From: Margaritifera margaritifera
Lineage: Eukaryota > Mollusca > Bivalvia > Unionida > Margaritiferidae
Length of the DNA: 64,000 nt
Reading direction: 5' to 3'
NCBI GenBank assembly: GCA_029931535.1
Contig: JAQPZY010000912.1
Span: forward strand, 186,001 to 250,000
The notes under the pieces: generated by a model
The model's database searches: none
Told to the model about the DNA's origin: nothing
What the model saw: the letters and a program-made list of their open reading frames with translations, nothing else
Part shown: positions 1 through 10,722 of the stretch, one piece after another
Position numbering within the stretch: the first letter of the stretch is position 1
How the letters are laid out: each line of letters opens with the position of its first letter
Position numbers and translations under genes: made by a program

Positions 1-129
1 CACCCCCATCCTAACTCTCATGCCATGACGACCACAACTATAACCCGTGACACCGTTTTGTTGTACTGTATTGCCTCATATACCGTCAATAGCCCTACTG
101 TAACCCACTCGCCACCACACCCGTTCCAC

Positions 130-450
130 TTCATCATTTTTACTTCTTTAGTAAGGTTTAATTTACATCTCGGCATACCTGATCGGTTCTGCCCTTTTAA
201 GATACCTAGACTTTTAATGCTTTCTCAATTTTTTTCAGGGCTTAATCAACTTCTTAGCATCCTTCGGTAGTAACCAATGCTTGTTTTAGTTCCCTAAACG
301 CTAAATTCAATTTTAAATACTGCCTTTTTCAATTGCTTTGCTGCTTGGTTACATCTTAAGTGATGTAATATGTGATTGGTCTCCTTGAAATCATGTATTG
401 CTCTATGTTGAATTTAATGTCTTGATTACTTTATGTAATGTCGGTAAAGA
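130..450 (+). repeat. LINE 3'-tail relic
   Basis: The region shares diverged sequence (AAGATACCTAGACTTTTAAT, TTCTTAGCATCCTTC, TGCTTGTTTTAGTT, AAATACTGCCTTTTT) with 25085-25430 and, more weakly, with 36335-36670. The last of these follows a recognisable LINE ORF end. This identifies it as a 5'-truncated 3' untranslated tail. Bases 1-130 probably belong to the same relic. Confidence 0.5.
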
Positions 451-775
451 AAAAGAGATGAAACAAATTTCGCTCCATCAATAATTTGAAGAAAAAAACG
501 ACTTGTCGACCAAAGGTACTGCTTCCCAACATATATTTTACCTAAAATGGTTAAAAAATGAGTTTTTTCTTCGTCCTTATAATTCTACTAGCAATACCAA
601 AATTTGACAAGAAAGAACTGTATAACCATCGAAACTATTTACAGTAACTTCACAATATATTTACATTAAAACGAATACAGTGTTTTATATAATATTATCC
701 GCTAATGGAAAGGAAAAGGTTTAGGATTTGGATAAAGCCAGTTCATAGTTTGTATATCATTATGAGAGAATAAAC
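451..775. other. No recognisable feature
   Basis: AT-rich sequence between a LINE tail and the hairpin element. No gene or repeat structure seen. Confidence 0.4.
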
Positions 776-1065
776 ATTCCTTTTCCTTTATTTTGTTAGA
801 AAAAATGCATGGATTATATTTATTATTATTATTATAATTATACCATTTATGAAATAGTAATTTCTAGATTTTGACTAATAATGACACATTTAACAAAGAG
901 GTTGATTGATGCTACTAGCAAGAAATTTTACTCATTAATATAAACTGCAAATTTTACCATCATAAATGGTATAGTAATAATAATAATAATAATAATTATT
1001 ATTATTATTATAATAATAATAATAATAATAATAATCCATGCATTTTTCTAATAAAATAAAGGAAT
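776..1065. mobile_element. Hairpin element with about 70-bp inverted arms (MITE-like)
   Basis: The left arm starts ATTCCTTTTCCTTTATTTTG (776) and the right arm ends AAATAAAGGAAT (1065). Both arms contain ATGCATGGATTAT, a run of ATT/AAT triplets and ACCATTTATGA in inverted order. The loop is about 100 bp. No transposase is encoded and I see no clear target-site duplication, so it is a non-autonomous foldback or MITE-type unit of unknown family. Confidence 0.55.
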
Positions 1066-1429
1066 ATATTTCATGTGATGCTCATATTATTGCCACCTTA
1101 TGATCATTCGAAAACAAATATTATGAATTATTATCAATTCGCCGATATCTAATGTATAACACAGCGAATAGAGACTGGAAAAGTATATTAAAATTGGCGT
1201 GTAATTGCTATATGATATATAACAAGATACATTATCACTGAGGACTTTCAACTTTTGAACATAGCAAACAGCGCGTGATCCATTCATGACTGACATCTAA
1301 ATAAGGTTGATTTTGGTCAGTGATTCACTGAAGTAAACAATATGTCACAGCTTGAATGACAAAAGTTTCACAAAGACATTCTATTAGTTGAACTTTAGAC
1401 TAAAGTTCATCTACATCTGATGTGGACAA

Positions 1430-1437
1430 TATAAAAG
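1430..1437 (+). promoter_or_regulatory. TATA box of the TIMP gene
   Basis: A TATAAAAG motif lies about 100 bp upstream of a good splice donor (AAG|GTAAAC at 1538). It is the natural core promoter for the noncoding first exon. The sequence around it is conserved in the duplicate near 28.28 kb, but there the box has become TATTAAAG. Assigned from motif and position only. Confidence 0.55.
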
Positions 1438-1459
1438 AAAGCCGAATCGTTTCTTCAGC

Positions 1460-1537
1460 AAACAAATATCAATAGAGGGTTCGGTGCTGTTAGAACCATG
1501 TTAACAGGCAGTCAAAATAGTCGTGTCCTCAGAAAAG
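1460..1537 (+). other. Probable noncoding first exon (5' UTR) of the TIMP gene
   Basis: The segment starts about 25-30 bp after the TATA box and ends at the donor GTAAAC (1538). It is conserved in both other TIMP copies (about 28.30-28.39 kb and 63.1-63.22 kb), with a donor-like GTAAA in each, which supports it being a real exon. It contains an upstream ATG at 1498. The matching acceptor must lie shortly before the ATG at 1905; the AG at about 1862 or 1892 would do. The exact transcription start is a guess. Confidence 0.5.
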
Positions 1538-1904
1538 GTAAACTTCATATTTATAATTGTAATAATGCATTATTTCCATCCTTTAATAGTTTTAAAAAAA
1601 TAAAATAATTAATGGTCAGCAAGAGAACCAGCTTTATGAATAATAATTTTAAAATCGTAACTTATTTTTTCAACAAATGTAATTACTATTAGTTATTTTT
1701 CAATAGCAATTTGTACTGAAACGACATGCAGAAGCATTACAGTTCCACTTTATGTTTTGAGTTTTATAGCCAATATTTATATAGCGGCCTAAGATGTTGT
1801 TTCTGTAAAAATAATTATATGTGTGCACAACTTTAATACATCATGCTTTTAACTACATTCTAAGAGTGAAGATCAAATCTTTCGTTTGTTAAGGTTTTTG
1901 TGTC

Positions 1905-2031
1905 ATGGAGAGGCCAGCAATGTTCGTAAAATCTCTGTTGGTACTGTTGATGGCTATCCACGTGGCCTATGCCTGCACATGCTCATCGTACACGTGGGAG
2001 CAGGCCTTGTGTCCTTATCGTAATAAAACAG
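1905..2031 (+). CDS. TIMP coding exon 1: signal peptide and CxC inhibitory N-terminus
   Basis: Encodes residues 1-42 plus the first base of codon 43. It holds the signal peptide (1-23) and the reactive ridge beginning C-T-C-S, with Cys at mature positions 1, 3 and 13. It ends at the donor GTTAGT (2032), phase 1. An exon of identical length is found in the copy at 28883. Confidence 0.85.
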
Positions 2032-4140
2032 GTTAGTGAAAGTAGAAATAAACTTGACGAACCATTTACAGAAGAATTGTCATTTTTCTTGCTTTTGTTA
2101 TTAGTGTAAAAGCGTAAGATTCACGCTTTTACACTATTAACAAAAACAAGAAGAATAAGAATAATTTTGATGATGATGATCTTAGTAGTGGTGATGGTAG
2201 TGATGCCAGTGAAAAAGAATCAAATAATGATACTACTTGTTATACTGTTACTACTGCTATTAATACTACCACCACCACTACTGCAACTGATCCTGTTGCT
2301 GTTACTAGTGCATACACCACCGAAATATATATATATATATATATATAAGGTCCATCATCACGACTACTACTTCTACATCTAATGCGACTACCATTATAAA
2401 AAATCTTTTTTCACATAAACTGGTTATTTACCATGATAGGACTTAAACAAATAAATATCCTACGTCCCCTAACACTAATTCATTGGATAGGATACTCGAT
2501 TTCAAATAGTCAATCGTACGCATGCATCAACCAGATTAGGATGTTATTGTAGCCATTACTAGGGAATATATGAAACAATAAGCCAATACTTCACCGATAA
2601 TGTTCGGTATAACTATGGAAAAAATATTACAAAGAGAATATTGTTCATTCGTATTATAGCTGTCTTGAGGTAAATCATACAAATCTGCTTTAGACGACAA
2701 GACAGCCAGACAAGGTACACATTATAAATATATATGTTACCACAACATGCTGCGATCATCCAGTTTAACATACAATAGATCTCAAAACTCAGTTGGAAAT
2801 TAATATGACTAACATGTTCTCATAGCTCCTAATATCTCAAATTTATGTTCTTTTTCTACAAATCAAGGTAGACTGTGCAGCTCGTTCTGTCTCATTTTCT
2901 AAAGTGGCGGGGGTATTGCTGCTTTGTTGTCGCTGTCTTTTACATAGTATTGACTAAGTCAGTGACGTGGTAACTGAAAGGAAGGAACCAGTTTATAATC
3001 GTGCAGTGGATTTATGTAATGATTTTATGAGACATCTCAAATGTTTGGTCCGGCACGATAATCAAGCAATTTATCTGATTCTGACACATGTACAGTCACC
3101 ACATGCGCTGTACAGTTTGTATTGCCTCCAACGGGTTAATATTTGGTGGTTTTTTTATAGCTGCTTGTGCCATGCTGAGTGCAGTTTGGGGTTCCGACCA
3201 AGTATCAGTCAACTAGGAACGTAGTATTTAAAATTTATAAAGTGCGACAAATGGTAGAGTGGGAATAAAGATGGCGCATTTTGTCTCCCATAATTAATAA
3301 TTGCATATTCTGTATCGAAATATGGCGAACCCCATTTTTATTTATCTAGCTTCTTTCCAAGAGTGGGTAACACTCAATTATACTTTAATCGAAACAGTGC
3401 ACGCCAACAAAAAGAAGGTCCAAACCATCAGAAAGGTGAAACCTGTTCCTGTAAAAGCACGGTCAAAACATGAATCTGGTCATAGTCGCTTTCATTAGAT
3501 CATAATACACATACATGAAGAATGACCTGTTAGAAATCAGACAAGCTCAGTATCTGTTGTTAGGCAAATGAACACAGTATGTCCCATTTCCCCTTTTTTC
3601 CTTAGATTCTGTACATATTGTGCAGAATAATTATTATTATTATTATTCTCCATTGTTTAAATTTTAAACCATTACGGATCATTAGTAACACTAAGAGAAC
3701 TGGGTGTTGTATTTGTAAACAAGAAAGAAATTCTCATCCTTCTCGGGTAGTTACATGGAAATATTTGCATCGCCAACCTTAATTAGCCATATCAAAATTT
3801 TTTAATCGCAAAAACCAGAGAACGTAAGTACGAATTATAACGATTAATGTTTTCTTAACTTCAATAAATTCACGATGCGCAAAATTAGTACTACGAAAAT
3901 TAATATCCTTTATGCAGCCTGAAAAGGACATAGAAAAGTATAACAAAAGTTTATAAAGTCGTCATTATTACATATCTTTGCTCAACTTTCACGTAAAAGA
4001 GTCTGTAAAAATTGCTAAACTACAAAATTTGGTTACAAAGACGATGTAACGGGAAAGATACATACATATATACAAATGCATACATACATACATACATACA
4101 TACATACATACATACATACATACATACATACATACATACA

Positions 4141-4173
<33 letters not shown>

Positions 4174-7100
4174 CGAAATTCGGAATTATTCAAGGCAAAT
4201 TTAGAGAACCTTGCATTAGAGTTTCATCACTATACTAACCATTTGTTTCTGCACCACAGTAGTCCTGGCACGTGTGGTCAGTGCGTACTTTATTGACGAA
4301 AGCGGATCTGCTACTAATGAAGAATATCCGACTGCCAACGGATTATATACAATGCTTCTGGAATACATATTCAAAGTGAGTAAAACAAATCTTCTTATGA
4401 TATACCTTTGAACCAATCTTGTCAATTAAGTTTTGTTTCTCATAACAGAGAATGGTTAATGAAATGACAATTCATTATTTTAGCAACCATCTAATTATTT
4501 CCATGACGGAGAGCAACCTTAGAACATTTAAAGTGAGTATAAGAAGAAACTGTTGTTATAATGCTTTTTAATAGTGTCAACTTAGTGTCCTGTGTCGTAC
4601 TGTAACCATTTTTACCTGTTGTCTTTAACATCCGCCAGGTTATACTGAAAAGAGTACACTGCATATAATGTGTTGTACTCTTTTGAGAAGGTTGTTTCAA
4701 TTTTTGGTGATTTTGTCTACCACATTACTTTTACCTTAAAAAGCATTATAGTTATTGTTTACTGATTGCTTATTAAATAAAATCATATTCGCATGCTGCA
4801 ATGGGAAGTTTTATGGTCTGTGTTGATTTTGTCATCGTTTTGATTTGTGTCTTTATCTTTTAAAATATGGCGATGTGCTTTTTCAACCTTTTTCTTTTTT
4901 ATTGCAAGCATTTTAAAACATTAACCAAATTGATTGATAGGGTGAAGAATTTACACTGATTATTTGTAATTTGTTATATAGATTTATTGTACAAAACACC
5001 ATATACATCGTATTCTTGATTAGCTAGAATACATGTCCTTCTTCTGACCCAAAAATGTCAAATTAAGAATTTAGATAATTAATGAAAAAATACAATTATT
5101 CCTTAAGATGATTTTGTTGGTCTTTTAGCTCTTCTTGGAAGAAAAATTTAGCGTTTGTAATTATCATTGTTCATCTCAATATTGAATGCTGTAGATGTGT
5201 TCCTAAACTTGTCAGTACTCTTCTGTTCTTGCATACTTATATCTTGCTTTTGTGGCATGCACGCATCTATACTTTTATTTTGAAATCATACACACGCTAA
5301 ATTAAAAACAATAATATTTGTTGAACATAGTAGTATATTTAAGTTCTATTAAATCTGTACCATTAAAATTTGAATTTGAACATGTTTTTGAACATCAGAC
5401 GATAGCATTCAATTCAAGCATCCTCTTCAGTAACGTCGTAGGGAGACATTGACGTACATATTCTTAATTAACATGGTTAACTCTCACGTCTCCATAGGAT
5501 GGTTAAGCAACATACTAACAGGTTTTTTTAATAAAATGACCACAATGAAATTTCAAATATAGATATAAAAGGTGTATTTTCTATTTCATATCCATATCCT
5601 ATGAAAAAGAAACCAATCTACGATCTGTAAAGTATATAAGCAAAAGGTAATTGACTGAGTATGGTTAACACGGGTCTATTGTTTATGTAGTGTAAATTGT
5701 CCTTGCATGTGTGGTTATTCCTTGCCAAATAAACTGTGGCACAGTAATTATTAATTATGAGACAATGACCTATAAATGGATTCCCAGCACATTTGATGAG
5801 TACAATGTTGTTGCTGCATATCTTTAAGGTATATACTGGATTAGGGGGCACTAAAAACACGTGCCGCTAATCGATCTTCACGAACAAGACATAAACACCA
5901 CAGACTGATAGCATTAGGTGTACGATAATAGATAACGGAAAATGTCATGCTTATTGGATGGCTACTGTTTTGAATTGTACTAAGCTTATTTGTTTACTAT
6001 TAGTTAAAAAAGGAAAACATCAACCACGCGTTCAAAGATATTTTAAAATGTCATTCATTCCATCCAGTAATATCAATAAGCAATAAACTACTGGCATAAC
6101 TGATTAAATCTAAATCCCGAGTCTGAAAAAATTAACTCTTCAATGCCCACGCAAGGAAGAGTTATCAATTATAAAATGTGTAGTAGGATTGAAAATCGAT
6201 TCTTTAATTTTGTAAAATTCACAAGAAAGCAAACTTGACTGAATGTTTGTTATGGTAATTCACCTTTATCTTTTCAGAATGGGACTCATCCATTAAAGCT
6301 GACCAATGGTACTTTCCTGATGATGATGCCACGGGCTGAAAGTCTTTGTGGCCGTGGTTTGGAAGTAAACAAATCGCTTATTATTGCTGGTAAGATATCT
6401 AACTTCCCAAACTCAAGAGCTACCTCAATTTTGTTTTTACGTTGGCAAACTAGAAATGACCACAAACTGGAACTAAATATTTGCTGCTTGGCACTTAAAA
6501 CTTTCAAAGCACAACTATGAACGCACGCACCCACACACATATATCGATAGACAGATAGATAGATGGTGTTACGACTAGGGGTAAATGTAACAAAAGAAAA
6601 GACTCAAACAAGCTTTCAAGATTTAAAATACAAATATTTAATTTCCTAAAATATTAAAATATTTCAACAAACAATCAAAGTGAAAGAATTAAAAATAACA
6701 AACAGTATAGAATATCCTTAAAAGTCCTAAATTGTTCTAAAGTTCACTGATCCGGAAGTTAATCCAAATTATTCCGAATGACGATTATTCCGAATGAAAC
6801 ATCCATTGTGCTGGAGTGCCAACAAGAATCAGTTATATCCAAATATTATTAATTCCAAGTAATCCTTGTGAATATAGAATATCACACAAGTTCTAGAGAT
6901 GTTTCCGATATTTCCAACGGAGCTGAATAATTCTTAAAGTTTAAGTAGCAGTACTAAATCCAGAATGTACTGTATAATAATATCGCTGAAGCAGAATACC
7001 ACACAAAATGAACCAATCTCGTTTATGACCTTTAAAGCTGATAACTATGACAGAATGACGAACGCTGCGATTATATCTTAATTATAGTCTCTGACTGCAC

Positions 7101-7611
7101 AAATCAAATAAAACCCCAATTATTCTACGTCTCAAATCAACATCTAGTTACTACGATCTTCTTCTAACTTCTGATCAGCAAAATGAATCATTCCCTGTTT
7201 TGCGACTTAAAATCAATTCAATCTTTCTAGTAAACAACCTTCTCCGAACTAATCAAAAACTAGGTTATACGTGACACCGCTAAAGTACCTGTGCACTGAC
7301 TTTATTACAAGTCAGCAAAGTATTGACTTCTTATTGAACATAGAATCCAGGTCAAAACATTGAATGCAGGTCAAAAAGACAAATCTCACGCTCACGAATC
7401 ACGTGATATGACTCATGTTTTAACCGACAATATTTTCCTAAGACCAATGTACTGAGTCACATGAAATTACCGTATATGCGCACTCTGCAAAACGACACCT
7501 ATTAGACTATTATACAGAGGTCATAAACTAATAAAACTATACCATTATTTAAAGATATGATACATAATTCCGTAACAATGGATAGGTAGATAGATAGATG
7601 GATGTATGGAT

Positions 7612-7694
<83 letters not shown>

Positions 7695-9844
7695 CTGACC
7701 AATTTGTTTAGATTAACCGTGATTCAATCATGTACATCTCTGAAGATTTTGTTTTGTCGGATTTCGTGTTATGTGTTGTTTGTGTAAATTGTTTGTTAGC
7801 CTGACAAAGACCTTGATTAGATCGAAATGTTTGCAAACATTTTTTGTAATTGCGCCGCTACCAACTTTCGGTTTGAAAGAAAAAGAACACATCCACAGAA
7901 CAGGATGCGGTTCTATAGCTTTTAATTTTTAGACACTAATAGTGAAACACAGGTGTTACCCGCTTTGAGCATGCAAGATTTACCTTTGCAGGATCTCATC
8001 CTCTTTATGTTCAGTATCATAGTATAGTTTGTGACGTAATTGCCTTTTTCCTTAAAATCAATAACCTCCAGTCATAGAGTTTTGTCTTTACAGATGCGCT
8101 CCCCACTTAGAGAGAAATGGTTTGCAACATGTTTCATTTTTAATTATTCAACACAATGCCCTTAATGAGAATCACTTTAGAAAAGTTCAACCAAACGTTG
8201 TTACGATACAAAATGTTCAATATATATTTTCTCTGTAAATTCGGCTTTATAACCGAAAGAAAAGTTGTCAATGCGCCACTACCGATTTTGAGTTTAAAAA
8301 CAAACACACAATCACAGGACCGAATGCATTTCCATTTTTTTACTCTGATTGTATTTTGTCTTTAAGAGACAGAAGACACTATTAGTGAGATATAGGTTTT
8401 ATCCACATTGAGCATGCAAGAGTTACCATTGCAGGATCTTATCCTCTTTATGTTCAATGTCAAAGTATCGTTTGTGATGTAACTACCTTTTCCCTTCAAA
8501 TGAACAATCTCCAGCTATAAATATTTGTCTTAACAGATGTGCTCCACACATACAAAGAAATGGTTTGCGATATGTTTCATCTTTAATTATTCAACACAAT
8601 GGTGGTTATTAGAAGCACATTTAAAAAGCTCAATCAAAAGTCAGTGTTAATCGAGACTCTTTTTTCTGGGGTAGGTTTCTACTTACTGGTGTAAATATCC
8701 GTCGTTATCTCCTTTGAAGTTGGGATTCATATTAATTTGTCCATTATTCCAACACCGTGAAACATATTATGTTCAGATGAATAACACAATTTGTACCTAC
8801 CTTTAAATATTCATTTGAGTAATACCATCTTTATGATACAAATGTTTGTCTCTCTCAACTCGACTTTATATACGATAGAAAAGATGTATCAACATATATC
8901 ATGAACTTTGTTTTATAATCTAGCCAGAGGTCAAGCGCGGATTACTTAGTTTCGCGTGATTACGTATACAACGGTGAACATTCTATTTAAATTGTACTTA
9001 GTATTTGATAAATGAATGTATTTGGGAAAGGCGGGGACCACAACTGTCGTCTATTTTTTTCACAAAGCCATCACCGGGTCATATTTGCTAGATGTATTAA
9101 CACTCTGAGGTGGAAAAGACCATTGCGAAAAGAGTACTGTATATAAAGGGCATTCAAGGGACTACAACAGTTGGTCATGTCTTCTACTGTTGTGACAAAT
9201 GACCTCATATTTATAAGAAGGGGTTCATAATTGTTTTCCTTTTAGAACGGTTGTCGTTGAAGAGGTGTTTTGCTAAGGCATACATCATTGTGATAAACTA
9301 TTAATCCTCAATCAATGTGTCTGTATCGTTGGTACATGTTTCCTCTTTTATTTTTCTCAAATGCAGTCTTTAATATGATAACATTCATGCAGAATTGTTA
9401 TAACTTACATTTATATCATCTCCATTCTTGTGTAAAAATAAATGTGTTTAACAACAAATGATTATAAATAAACTATCGGCTACTTTAGTAGAAAAGAAGA
9501 GGAATATTGGGAATATAGCCATAGAAGAATGATAATTAAATCCAAAAGCTTGCTGCTTTTGATACATTTCTCAGGCGGGGATGGTACATTTTGTATACCA
9601 CGTTTGCTGAATAATAACGGAGTATCTTTTACTAACACGACACGTTATGAAATTCTAATATGAAAAAACAGGGAAATTATTGATTCAAAATCTTCAGTTG
9701 CCTTAATATCAGGTGGAAGACACTGAACATATATTACATAGACACGAGACATCAGCAATCGTACACATAAACACGTAACAAATATAAATAATTATGCCAA
9801 AGAATAGCAAAATGATTGACTTACAGATAGACTGACAGACTGAC

Positions 9845-9907
<63 letters not shown>

Positions 9908-10084
9908 AACATAGATATATATATATGCTAATGGGTTTTTACATCATTCTCATTTTTAGGAGATGTAGATGAAAGAGGTGTACTTCACACTAGTGTGTGT
10001 CAATTACTACTCCAATACTCACACGTCTGCAAAGATGAAAGATCCATGGATATGCTAATGGGTGAATCTCATCTTAACTGTTAA
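1905..10084 (+). CDS. Single-domain TIMP (metalloproteinase inhibitor), four coding exons: join(1905..2031,4260..4375,6278..6389,9960..10084)
   Basis: Spliced, the four exons give 159 residues. Residues 1-23 are a hydrophobic signal peptide ending in A-Y-A. Cleavage would leave Cys24 as the mature N-terminus; in TIMPs this residue chelates the catalytic zinc of the metalloproteinase. The mature protein starts C-T-C and has a third Cys at mature position 13, the TIMP spacing. The other three N-domain cysteines are C105, C132 and C159, so all three N-domain disulfides can form; C142 is extra. Other matches are the VVLARVVS strand (43-50), the A-E-S-L-C-G segment and I-I-A-G before the last exon. 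Exon junctions follow those I recall for vertebrate TIMP genes. The stop comes right after the sixth Cys, so the C-terminal domain of vertebrate TIMPs is absent, giving 136 mature residues against about 185-195. Possible N-glycosylation sites are N40, N82, N91 and N112. All splice sites are GT-AG and phases agree. It should be a secreted inhibitor of matrix metalloproteinases. Confidence 0.85.
2320..2347. repeat. (TA)n microsatellite in TIMP intron
   Basis: Short run of TA in the intron after TIMP coding exon 1, next to simple ACT/ACC-rich DNA at 2215-2320. The equivalent simple stretch in copy 2 (29.08-29.21 kb) lacks the TA run. Confidence 0.8.
4079..4171. repeat. (CATA)n microsatellite, about 23 copies
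   Basis: An uninterrupted tetranucleotide array ending about 90 bp before TIMP coding exon 2. It lies within the segment that is deleted from TIMP copy 2. Confidence 0.95.
4260..4375 (+). CDS. TIMP coding exon 2: beta-strand segment of the N-domain
   Basis: Acceptor CCACAG precedes 4260 and donor GTGAGT follows 4375. The exon encodes residues 43-81, including the hydrophobic VVLARVVS strand and ending Y-I-F-K in phase 0, just as the equivalent TIMP exon ends after a lysine. It lies about 90 bp downstream of a (CATA)n array. The duplicate copy lacks this exon. Confidence 0.82.
6278..6389 (+). CDS. TIMP coding exon 3: central Cys and I-I-A-G segment
   Basis: Acceptor TTTTCAG and donor GTAAGA are both strong. 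It encodes residues 82-118 plus one base. It includes Cys105, which corresponds to the TIMP cysteine that pairs with the N-terminal Cys, and ends at the conserved L-I-I-A-G boundary. Two N-G-T sites and one N-K-S site may be glycosylated. A one-base-shorter, disabled version is at 31866-31976. Confidence 0.82.
6567..7577 (-). mobile_element. Solo LTR A (family of the 50.3-54.3 kb gypsy element) in the last TIMP intron
   Basis: The 1011-bp element is the reverse complement of the LTR type seen at 53396-54260. On this strand it starts TGTTACGAC and ends CCGTAACA. It is flanked by ATGG on both sides (6563-6566 and 7578-7581), a 4-bp target-site duplication. It landed inside a (GATA)n tract. The homologous intron in the TIMP copy (about 32.14-32.2 kb) has the GATA tract without the LTR, so that copy preserves the empty site. 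Confidence 0.8.
7617..7690. repeat. (TA)n followed by (GA)n
   Basis: About 17 TA units (7617-7650) run directly into about 20 GA units (7651-7690), just after solo LTR A and its flanking GATA tract. Confidence 0.95.
7730..9475 (+). repeat. Last-intron block of the TIMP gene, repeated at three other places in the window
   Basis: The block is homologous to 32235-33540 (TIMP copy 2), about 11990-13420 and about 16140-16820. Shared landmarks include AACTCGACTTTATATACGA, the GTTGTCGTT stretch and CATGTTTCCTCTT. No open reading frame is conserved between copies, so it behaves as noncoding DNA carried along by duplication. Confidence 0.6.
7850..8610 (+). repeat. Tandem duplication (about 430-bp unit) inside the last TIMP intron
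   Basis: About 7855-8150 and 8270-8595 are diverged copies of each other; both contain AGCATGCAAGA, a GCAGGATCT-ATCCTCTTTATGTTC stretch and ATGGTTTGC. The TIMP copy at 32.37-32.7 kb has only one unit, so the tandem duplication arose in, or was lost from, one locus after the segmental duplication. Confidence 0.6.
9846..9906. repeat. (GATA)n microsatellite
   Basis: About 15 GATA units ending about 50 bp before the acceptor of the TIMP terminal exon. They lie close to its polypyrimidine tract, so length variation could affect splicing (inference). Confidence 0.95.
9960..10084 (+). CDS. TIMP terminal coding exon: last two N-domain cysteines and stop
   Basis: Acceptor CATTTTTAG precedes 9960. 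Joined in phase, it reads residues 119-159, with V-C-Q-L-L matching the TIMP cysteine that pairs with Cys3, an extra Cys142, and the final Cys159 immediately before TAA (10082-10084). The stop at this point explains the missing C-terminal domain. This exon lies beyond the end of the segment duplicated at 33.5 kb, so the copy never received it. Confidence 0.75.
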
Positions 10085-10463
10085 AGTTTTTAACCATCTT
10101 CAAACCAAAGTTCAATCAGATAGGCAGTTGTGAAGACACTGGAAATGTTTTCAGTCAGTGGTGTATCAGCATGATAGAATGCAGTGACGTTAGTCAATCT
10201 GGCTTTACTGGACACATTTTTCAAATAATTTTTCTAATAATTTTTCAAAGTTATATACCATTTTAAAAAGCATAACATCTTCATTAAAGTCATATATCAT
10301 TTAATTGAAAATGTTTATATGTAAAAAGTTCAGTTGAAAGTAAAGTTAAGTAAACCAAAACATATTTTGTATAATTTACTTTCAATGTATTTTTTTTTCT
10401 ATTTGCAATATTCTTTTTACCATCTGTATGTAAGTGTATGATATGTGAAGATGGTTACAAATT

Positions 10464-10469
10464 AATAAA
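10464..10469 (+). other. Candidate poly(A) signal of the TIMP gene
   Basis: AATAAA lies about 380 bp after the stop codon at 10084, giving a 3' UTR of roughly 400 bp. A second AATAAA occurs at about 10602. Chosen by motif and position only. Confidence 0.45.
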
Positions 10470-10722
10470 AATCCATCAAGAATTTCAAAGGCTATTTCGA
10501 TTGCATTAAATCTACTCGCATGAGATTTGAAGAGCAAGCAGAACAGATCCTTACTGGAAAGTACACAAGCTGTTCATTTCGTGTCAGTATTTTTATTCCA
10601 TAATAAATTCTAAAGTAAAAATATCAGAGTTTTGTTGGGTTTATTTTGGCCATTTTCAAGGAATGCAGTAGTAAAATTTCATAATATTATGCACACATCC
10701 AACCTCGGTTTATGGGCGAAGT

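Larger units (their letters stand above)
1061..9475 (+). repeat. Segmental duplication, member 1 (intact TIMP locus)
   Basis: Homologous to 27889-33543 in the same orientation. Colinearity covers the promoter, exon 1, coding exons 1 and 3 and the introns. Differences are the LTR at 6567, the tandem unit at 7850-8610, and two stretches missing from copy 2 (about 3690-4525 and 5360-5785). Similarity begins at GGAAT (1061), which is also the right end of the hairpin element at 776-1065. Confidence 0.75.
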
